Made by a program: the position numbers and the translations under genes. A stretch of 10,360 nt of DNA, taken from JBEKVE01 sp049514335 (GTDB taxonomy: Bacteria > Actinomycetota > Acidimicrobiia > Acidimicrobiales > UBA8190). The stretch lies in NCBI GenBank assembly GCA_049514335.1, contig JBEKVE010000111.1, forward strand, positions 1-10,360, in the 5' to 3' direction. The number at the start of each line of letters is the position of its first letter. Position 1 is the stretch's first letter. Below are positions 6,494-10,360 of the stretch, in pieces. A model generated the notes under the pieces. It searched no databases. It saw only the letters and a program-made list of their open reading frames with translations, and had not been told where the DNA came from.

Positions 6494-7162
6494 TCAGGTC
6501 TCCTGCGAGGACAAGAACAGGAGCACGGCCTTCACCCGGCGGTGGACGTCGGGCTCCTCCGACAGGGCCAGCTTGGAGAAGATCGAGTTGATGTGCTTCT
6601 CCACCGCCCGCTCCGAAAGCACCAGGGACGCCGCCACGGCGGCGTTGTTCTTGCCCTGGGCCATCTCCGAGAGGATCTCCTTCTCACGGGCGGTGAGGCG
6701 GCGCAACGGGGAGTCGTCGGGCTGGGCCCGGGCCGCCACCAGCGCGTCCACCACGACCGGGTCGATCACCGACCCACCACCGGCCACCTCGCGGATGGCG
6801 CCGGCCAGCTGCCCGATGTCGGACACCCGCTCCTTGAGCAGATAGGCGCGGCCCTTGGATCCCCCGTCGAGGAACGACAGGGCGTAGGCGGGCTCGGAGT
6901 ACTGGCTGAGGACGACCACGCCCATGTCGGGGTGGCGCTCGCGTAGCACCGCCGCGGCCCGGATGCCCTCGTCCGTGCCGGTGGGCGGCATGCGGATGTC
7001 GGTCACCACCACGTCGGGGCGCTGGTCCTCGGCCGTGCGCAGCAGGTCGTCGTAGTCGGCGCACACCCCGACCACGTCGAGGTCGGCCTCGGTCTCCACC
7101 AGCTTCCGCACGCCCTCGCGCACGAGATAGTTGTCCTCGGCCAGGACCACCCGCACAACCAT
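6494..7162 (-). CDS. NarL/LuxR-family response regulator
   Basis: This is a DNA-binding response regulator of 222 residues. The receiver has the acidic pair E9/D10 (VVLAEDN), phospho-acceptor D55 (VVVTDIRMPP), S86 and K110. A LuxR-type helix-turn-helix at about 146-190 (LTAREKEILSEMAQGKNNAA onward, with VEKHINSIFSKL) is intact. The length is normal for the family. I prefer the ATG at 7162 over the GTG at 7174, because the receiver strand begins directly after it and the GTG overlaps a probable -10 box (7171-7176). It is the natural partner type for the HisKA_3 kinase at 3772-5922. It is a close paralogue of the receiver part of the cyclase protein: both have REGVR, the DIRMPP loop, a VLSQ strand and a SV[IL]DP linker at matching positions. 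It lies 49 bases after the metallohydrolase gene, probably in one operon but with an internal promoter. Confidence 0.93.
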   Translation of the reverse strand: MVVRVVLAEDNYLVREGVRKLVETEADLDVVGVCADYDDLLRTAEDQRPDVVVTDIRMPPTGTDEGIRAAAVLRERHPDMGVVVLSQYSEPAYALSFLDGGSKGRAYLLKERVSDIGQLAGAIREVAGGGSVIDPVVVDALVAARAQPDDSPLRRLTAREKEILSEMAQGKNNAAVAASLVLSERAVEKHINSIFSKLALSEEPDVHRRVKAVLLFLSSQET

Positions 7163-7170
7163 GGCCGAGA

Positions 7171-7199
7171 ACACTAGGCGAGGGCGGTCCCCCGTCGAA
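7171..7199 (-). promoter_or_regulatory. probable promoter of the NarL regulator gene
   Basis: On the minus strand, TTCGAC (7194-7199) and TAGTGT (7171-7176) are separated by 17 bases. This is a good fit to an actinobacterial sigma-70-type -35 and a TANNNT -10. The predicted start of transcription falls within a few bases of the ATG at 7162, so the mRNA would have almost no leader. No ribosome site is visible before that ATG, which agrees. Confidence 0.5.
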
Positions 7200-7211
7200 T
7201 TTCGGCCCCCC

Positions 7212-8060
7212 TCAGGGGGCGAGGGTGGCGGGGAGATCGACCACCATGCCCTCCACCGCCCCGCCCACCGGGACCGGGGCCTCGGCGAAGGAGGCCACCA
7301 CGGCGTCGAGGTCGTCGTCGGTGCGGGGCGGGTCGTGGTGGAACAGCAGCAGTCGCCGGGCGCAGGCCCGCTCGGCCAGTCGCGCCGCGTAGCCCATCGA
7401 GGCGTGGCCGAAGGAGGCCCGGGCGGGCAGCTCCTCGTCGAGGTACTGGGCGTCGTGCAGCAGGAGGTCGCAGTGGCGGGCCAGGGTCATCGCCGCGTCG
7501 TGGTACTCCCCCAGGCCGTCGGGGCCCGGGCCGAGGGCCGTGGGGCAGTGGTCCGACAGGTACGCCACCGACGCCGTGCCGTCGGAGACGCGGTAGCCGA
7601 AGGTGCGGCCGCCTTTGTGGGGGATCTCCAGGGCGGCGACGCTGAACCCGGCGATGTCGTGGGTGCCGGCCTCGAGGGCGTGGAACCGCCATGCACCGCG
7701 CAGCTGGTCGGGGGTGATGGGGAAGAACGGCGGCGACATGTTGCGGCGGAGGACCTCTTCGGGGTCGCCCTGCGCCGGCATGTACACGTCGGTGCTCGCC
7801 TCGGGCCGGTCGGCGGCGGCGAAGAAGGGGAGACCCTGGGTGTGGTCCCAGTGCAGGTGGCCGAAGAGGATCGCCCCCTGGAAGGGCCGTCCCCCGAGGA
7901 GCGGCGTCAGGCGCCGGATGCCGGTGCCGGCGTCGAGGACGAGGCTCGGGGGCTCGCCGTCGTGTGCCAACGCCACGCACGACGTGTGCCCCCCGTAGCG
8001 CACCGTGTCGGGCCCCGGCGCCGGCGTGGACCCGCGCGCCCCGCACACGATCACCCGCAC
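7212..8060 (-). CDS. MBL-fold metallohydrolase, RNase Z/PhnP-like
   Basis: This 282-residue protein has the metallo-beta-lactamase fold and should hydrolyse a phosphoester-type bond with two metal ions. It begins with the family signature RGSTPAPGP and RYGGHTSCV (9-29). The metal motif HxHxDH is at 68-73 (GHLHWDHTQG). H148 (IPHKGGRTFGYR), D170 (YLSDH) and H241 (LLLFHHDP) supply the remaining likely ligands, and GHAS at 218-221 matches the RNase Z-like pattern. The long tRNA-binding arm of true RNase Z is absent. Relatives include phosphodiesterases such as PhnP and class II cyclic-nucleotide phosphodiesterases. With a cyclase in the facing unit, a cyclic nucleotide substrate is tempting but unproven. 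I take GTG 8060 because the conserved N-terminus starts there. GTG 8054 is possible; GTG 8126 falls inside the promoter-like block. It is the first gene of the minus-strand unit. Confidence 0.88.
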   Translation of the reverse strand: MRVIVCGARGSTPAPGPDTVRYGGHTSCVALAHDGEPPSLVLDAGTGIRRLTPLLGGRPFQGAILFGHLHWDHTQGLPFFAAADRPEASTDVYMPAQGDPEEVLRRNMSPPFFPITPDQLRGAWRFHALEAGTHDIAGFSVAALEIPHKGGRTFGYRVSDGTASVAYLSDHCPTALGPGPDGLGEYHDAAMTLARHCDLLLHDAQYLDEELPARASFGHASMGYAARLAERACARRLLLFHHDPPRTDDDLDAVVASFAEAPVPVGGAVEGMVVDLPATLAP

Positions 8061-8110
8061 GGCGACACCCCGACGCGCCGGGCGCGCACAAGCCCCGCCG
8101 CGCTGGTCAT
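8051..8110 (-). CDS. possible 19-residue leader peptide before the metallohydrolase
   Basis: From the ATG at 8110 a short frame (MTSAAGLVRARRVGVSPCG, then TGA at 8053-8051) runs into the start of the metallohydrolase gene in a different frame. The ATG lies 6 bases after the -10-like CAAATC (8116-8121), so transcription could begin almost on it and the frame could be read leaderless. Its stop overlaps the GTG at 8054 by 4 bases and lies just past the GTG at 8060, a layout suited to translational coupling. There is no codon-usage or homology evidence, so this may be chance. Confidence 0.25.
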   Translation of the reverse strand: MTSAAGLVRARRVGVSPCG

Positions 8111-8115
8111 GGCGT

Positions 8116-8150
8116 GATTTGGCCACGGCCGGCGGCCGGGGTCAAGGGTG
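8116..8150 (-). promoter_or_regulatory. promoter-like block of the metallohydrolase unit (shared motif, copy 2)
   Basis: Read on the minus strand, CACCCTTGACCC (8150-8139) is followed after 14 bases by GGCCAAAT (8124-8117). TTGACC (8145-8140) would be the -35 and CAAATC (8121-8116) the -10, with an 18-base spacer. The arrangement repeats the block in front of the cyclase gene (1591-1626), where the gap between the two conserved parts is 15 bases. Confidence 0.5.
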
Positions 8151-8189
8151 GACCCCTGCGCGGCGCCGGTGGTGGCAGCCTCCCCCCGC

Positions 8190-9488
8190 TCAGTCATTGG
8201 CGCTCACCTCGGCCAGCAGGTCGGCGAAGCGCTGCCGGGCCGCCTCACGACGAGTGGGCACGTGCTCCGAGGGAACCGCGGCCGGCGCGTAGCCCTTCAG
8301 CACCTGTCGGGCCACGGTGACCTTGTGCACCTCGTCGGGCCCGTCGTAGATACGCGCCGCACGGGCGGCACGGTACATGTGCTCGAGGGGCATGTCGGTG
8401 GAGAAGCCCAGCGCGCCGTGGGCCTGGATGGCACGGTCGATCACGTTGTACAGGACCCCGGCACCGAAGTATTTGATCATGGCGATCTCCACCCGCGCCG
8501 CGCCGGCCCCGTCGCGGTCCATCTTCCACGCCGCGTGGAGCGTCATGAGCCGGGCGGCCGACATCTCCGCCATGGAGTCGGCCACCCACTGCTGCACCAT
8601 CTGCTTGTCTGCCAGCACCGAGCCGTGCAGGTGACGCGAGACGGCGCGCTCGCACAGCATGTCGAAGGCCCGTTGCGACTGCCCCAACCATCGCATGCAG
8701 TGGTGGATGCGCCCCGGGCCGAGGCGCATCTGGGCCAGGCGGAACCCGTCACCCTCGTTGCCGACCAGGTTCTCCGCCGGCACCCGCACGTCGCGGTAGA
8801 GGATCTCGGAGTGGGCCCCGAACCTCCCGAAGTGCGGGAAGGGGTGCTCCATGGTGGGGACGTCGCGCACGATCTCGACGCCGGGCGTATCGGCGGGCAC
8901 GAGGATCATCGAGCAGCCGGCGTAGGGATGCACGTCGGGATTGGTGACGCACATCACGATGAGGAAGTCCGCCACCGATCCGTTGGTGGTGAACCACTTG
9001 TGCCCGTTCACCACCCACTCCTCGCCGTCGCGCACCGCCGTGGTGGCGATGAGGGTTGGGTCGGCACCCGCCCCGGGCTCGGTCATGGAGAAGGCGCTGC
9101 GCAGCGCGCCCGCCAGCAGGGGCTCGAGCCACCGGGCCCGCTGCTCCTCGCGCCCCGAGGCCTCGATGCCCAGGGCGAGCAGCTCGGCGTTGCCCGAGTC
9201 CGGAGCGTTGTTCCCGAAGACGAAGGGGGCCAGGAACGAGCGGCCCAGCACCTCGTGGAGCAGTCCCAGGCGAACCTGGCCGAAGCCCATGCCTCCGAGC
9301 TCGGGCGGCAGGTGGGCGGCCCACAGGCCCTCGGTCCTCACCTCCTCCTGGAGGGGGCGCAACGCCGTGGCGAGGGCGTCGCCCTCGAGGTCGAGCGTCT
9401 CCAGGGGGACGATCTCGTCGTCCACGAACCCGCGGGCCCACGTCAGCTTGGCCTGGTAGTCAGGCTCGGTCTCGAAGTCCCATGCCAC
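8190..9488 (-). CDS. acyl-CoA dehydrogenase, ACAD10/11-like
   Basis: This 432-residue flavoenzyme should introduce the alpha-beta double bond into an acyl-CoA and pass electrons to electron-transfer flavoprotein. Family motifs are clear: SMTEPGAGAD (134-143) at the flavin and substrate site, NGHKWFTTNG (161-170), the C-terminal helical domain with IQAHGALGFSTDMPLE, and YDGPDEVHK at 381-389. In most acyl-CoA dehydrogenases such as MCAD the last motif is YEG, with Glu as the catalytic base. Here it is Asp (D382), as in the ACAD10/11-like group, which is linked to branched or 4-hydroxy acyl-CoAs. The aminoglycoside-phosphotransferase-like domain fused to animal ACAD10/11 is absent. The GTG start at 9488 is set by GGAGGG, 7 bases upstream. 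It lies 129 bases before the metallohydrolase gene on the same strand and faces away from bioB. Family is certain, chain specificity is not. Confidence 0.95.
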   Translation of the reverse strand: MAWDFETEPDYQAKLTWARGFVDDEIVPLETLDLEGDALATALRPLQEEVRTEGLWAAHLPPELGGMGFGQVRLGLLHEVLGRSFLAPFVFGNNAPDSGNAELLALGIEASGREEQRARWLEPLLAGALRSAFSMTEPGAGADPTLIATTAVRDGEEWVVNGHKWFTTNGSVADFLIVMCVTNPDVHPYAGCSMILVPADTPGVEIVRDVPTMEHPFPHFGRFGAHSEILYRDVRVPAENLVGNEGDGFRLAQMRLGPGRIHHCMRWLGQSQRAFDMLCERAVSRHLHGSVLADKQMVQQWVADSMAEMSAARLMTLHAAWKMDRDGAGAARVEIAMIKYFGAGVLYNVIDRAIQAHGALGFSTDMPLEHMYRAARAARIYDGPDEVHKVTVARQVLKGYAPAAVPSEHVPTRREAARQRFADLLAEVSAND

Positions 9489-9495
9489 GCGGCTG

Positions 9496-9501
9496 CCCTC
9501 C
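9496..9501 (-). promoter_or_regulatory. ribosome binding site of the acyl-CoA dehydrogenase gene
   Basis: GGAGGG on the minus strand, 7 bases before the GTG at 9488, is the strongest Shine-Dalgarno sequence in the window. It fixes this unusual GTG start. Confidence 0.7.
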
Positions 9502-9508
9502 GTGTCTT

Positions 9509-9538
9509 TTCGGATCCGGCAGGGCCGGCCGCTACCGT
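9509..9538 (+). promoter_or_regulatory. possible promoter of bioB, leaderless arrangement
   Basis: TACCGT at 9533-9538 fits the actinobacterial TANNNT -10. The GTG at 9545 is 7 bases beyond, as expected for a leaderless message, and no ribosome site precedes that codon. The -35 is poor (TTCGGA at 9509-9514 with an 18-base spacer). The 56-base divergent gap must also hold the promoter of the acyl-CoA dehydrogenase gene, for which I see no convincing boxes. Confidence 0.35.
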
Positions 9539-9544
9539 GTTCCG

Positions 9545-10360
9545 GTGCGCAGCCTCCCCCACTCCCCCACGCGTAGCACCGTCACCCTGTCGGCGCCCGT
9601 TGAGCCGTGTCCCGTCCGGTTGCCGGCGCCACCCGACGCAGCCGGCGCCCGCGCCCTGCTGGGAGCGGCGGCCGTGGCCCTGCTCGACGAGCGCCGCCTG
9701 CTCGACGCCGGGGAGCTCGCCGCCCTGGCGGTGGTGCCCGACACGTCGGTGGTGGGTCTGGCCGCGCTGGCCCACGAGGTCCGGCTGGCCTGGTGCGGCC
9801 CCACCGTCGAGGTCGAGGGCATCCTCTCGGCCAAGACGGGCGGATGCCCCGAGGACTGCCACTTCTGCGCGCAGTCGTCGCGCTTCGACACGCCGGTCAA
9901 GGCCACCCCGTTTCTCGACACCGACGAGGTGCTCGCCGCCGCGGCCGAGACCGCCGCCCTGGGCGCGTCGGAATTCTGCATCGTCCTGGCGGTGCGCGGT
10001 CCCGACGAGCGCACCCTGGCGCGGATCCTCGAGCTCGTGTCCGTGGTGCGCGAGCGCACGGGGCTCCAGGTGGCGGTGTCAGCCGGCATCCTCACCGACG
10101 ACCAGGCCCGGCGCCTGGCCGAGGGTGGCGTGCACCGCTACAACCACAACCTCGAGACCGCCCGTTCCCACTTCCCCCGCGTCGTGACCACCCACGGGTG
10201 GCAGGAGCGGGCCGAGACGTGCCGGCTGGTGCGCGCCCACGGCATGGAGCTGTGCTGCGGCGCCCTGGTGGGCATGGGCGAGTCCGACGCCCAACGGGTG
10301 GAGCTGCTCCTCCAGCTGCGCGAGCTCGACCCCACCGAGGTGCCCATCAATTTCCTGAAC
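9545..10360 (+). CDS. bioB: biotin synthase (3' truncated by window)
   Basis: This radical-SAM enzyme inserts sulfur into dethiobiotin, the last step of biotin synthesis. The frame stays open to the window edge, giving 272 residues from the GTG at 9545. The radical-SAM cluster motif CPEDCHFC has C101, C105 and C108, preceded by EVEGILSAKTGG as in other BioB proteins. GVHRYNHNLETA and CCGALVGMGE are also diagnostic. Of the [2Fe-2S] ligands known from E. coli, the counterparts of C97 (C145, SEFCIVLAV) and C188 (C237) are present. The counterpart of C128 is Val178 (GLQVAVSAGIL). The Arg ligand lies beyond the window. The start is uncertain: GTG 9545 gives a long N-terminus similar in length to other actinobacterial BioB proteins and fits a leaderless promoter, while TTG 9620 is an alternative. 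The gene is divergent from the acyl-CoA dehydrogenase, and no other biotin genes are in view. Confidence 0.93.
   Translation, partial: MRSLPHSPTRSTVTLSAPVEPCPVRLPAPPDAAGARALLGAAAVALLDERRLLDAGELAALAVVPDTSVVGLAALAHEVRLAWCGPTVEVEGILSAKTGGCPEDCHFCAQSSRFDTPVKATPFLDTDEVLAAAAETAALGASEFCIVLAVRGPDERTLARILELVSVVRERTGLQVAVSAGILTDDQARRLAEGGVHRYNHNLETARSHFPRVVTTHGWQERAETCRLVRAHGMELCCGALVGMGESDAQRVELLLQLRELDPTEVPINFLN

Noticed and set aside
7207..7219. CCCCC-TCA-GGGGG inverted repeat at the metallohydrolase stop as a terminator
   Set aside because: Only 5 pairs with a 3-base loop and no T-run, and it sits just upstream of the next gene's promoter. Likely chance.
8061..8126. Upstream GTG start at 8126 for the metallohydrolase
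   Set aside because: The extra 22 residues look non-conserved, and the codon lies inside the GGCCAAAT promoter-like block. The family N-terminus begins at 8060.
8148..10187. 679-residue plus-strand frame opposite the acyl-CoA dehydrogenase and into bioB
   Set aside because: His/Arg/Gly-rich shadow of two well-supported genes in other frames.
1..10360. tRNA, rRNA, riboswitch, CRISPR, insertion sequence or phage genes
   Set aside because: No cloverleaf, conserved RNA motif, spaced repeat array, transposase or integrase seen on either strand.

Overview
The window is very GC-rich DNA whose codons end almost always in G or C. It has frequent GTG starts, tight gene packing and long spurious antisense frames. 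Together with the gene families present, this points to a high-GC actinomycete (Actinomycetota). An uncultured Acidimicrobiia-like lineage is possible, but the class is a guess. I see no rRNA, tRNA, CRISPR array, insertion sequence or phage gene, and no gene-free stretch longer than about 130 bases.

Layout: (1) 1-1527 (+) is a phytoene-desaturase-like FAD oxidoreductase, cut by the left edge. (2) 1633-5922 (+) is a three-gene unit: a response regulator fused to a class III nucleotide cyclase, an ABC ATPase of the LolD/MacB type, and a large membrane sensor histidine kinase that overlaps the ATPase gene by 4 bases. (3) 8060-6004 (-) converges on it: an RNase Z/PhnP-like metallo-beta-lactamase-fold hydrolase, a NarL/LuxR response regulator, and a stand-alone receiver protein. 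The two units meet tail to tail over a short tandem 20-bp repeat. (4) 9488-8190 (-) is an acyl-CoA dehydrogenase with the Asp-base signature of ACAD10/11 relatives. (5) 9545 to the right edge (+) is biotin synthase BioB, divergent from it and truncated by the window.

The most interesting part is 1590-8150, a compact signalling island with one kinase, three receiver proteins, a cyclase, an ABC ATPase and a metallohydrolase. The cyclase fusion and the NarL regulator are clear paralogues over the receiver and the following helix-turn-helix region. In the cyclase protein that DNA-binding region is decayed and followed by a catalytic cyclase domain, so a transcription factor appears to have been converted into a second-messenger enzyme. 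The outward ends of the two convergent units also carry near-identical promoter-like blocks: CACCCTTGACCC, 14-15 bases, then GGCCAAAT. This suggests the two units are switched on together. A plausible but unproven model is that the kinase phosphorylates the three receivers. One would then control transcription and one cyclic-nucleotide synthesis; the third would compete for phosphate or bind a partner. The hydrolase and ATPase would act downstream.
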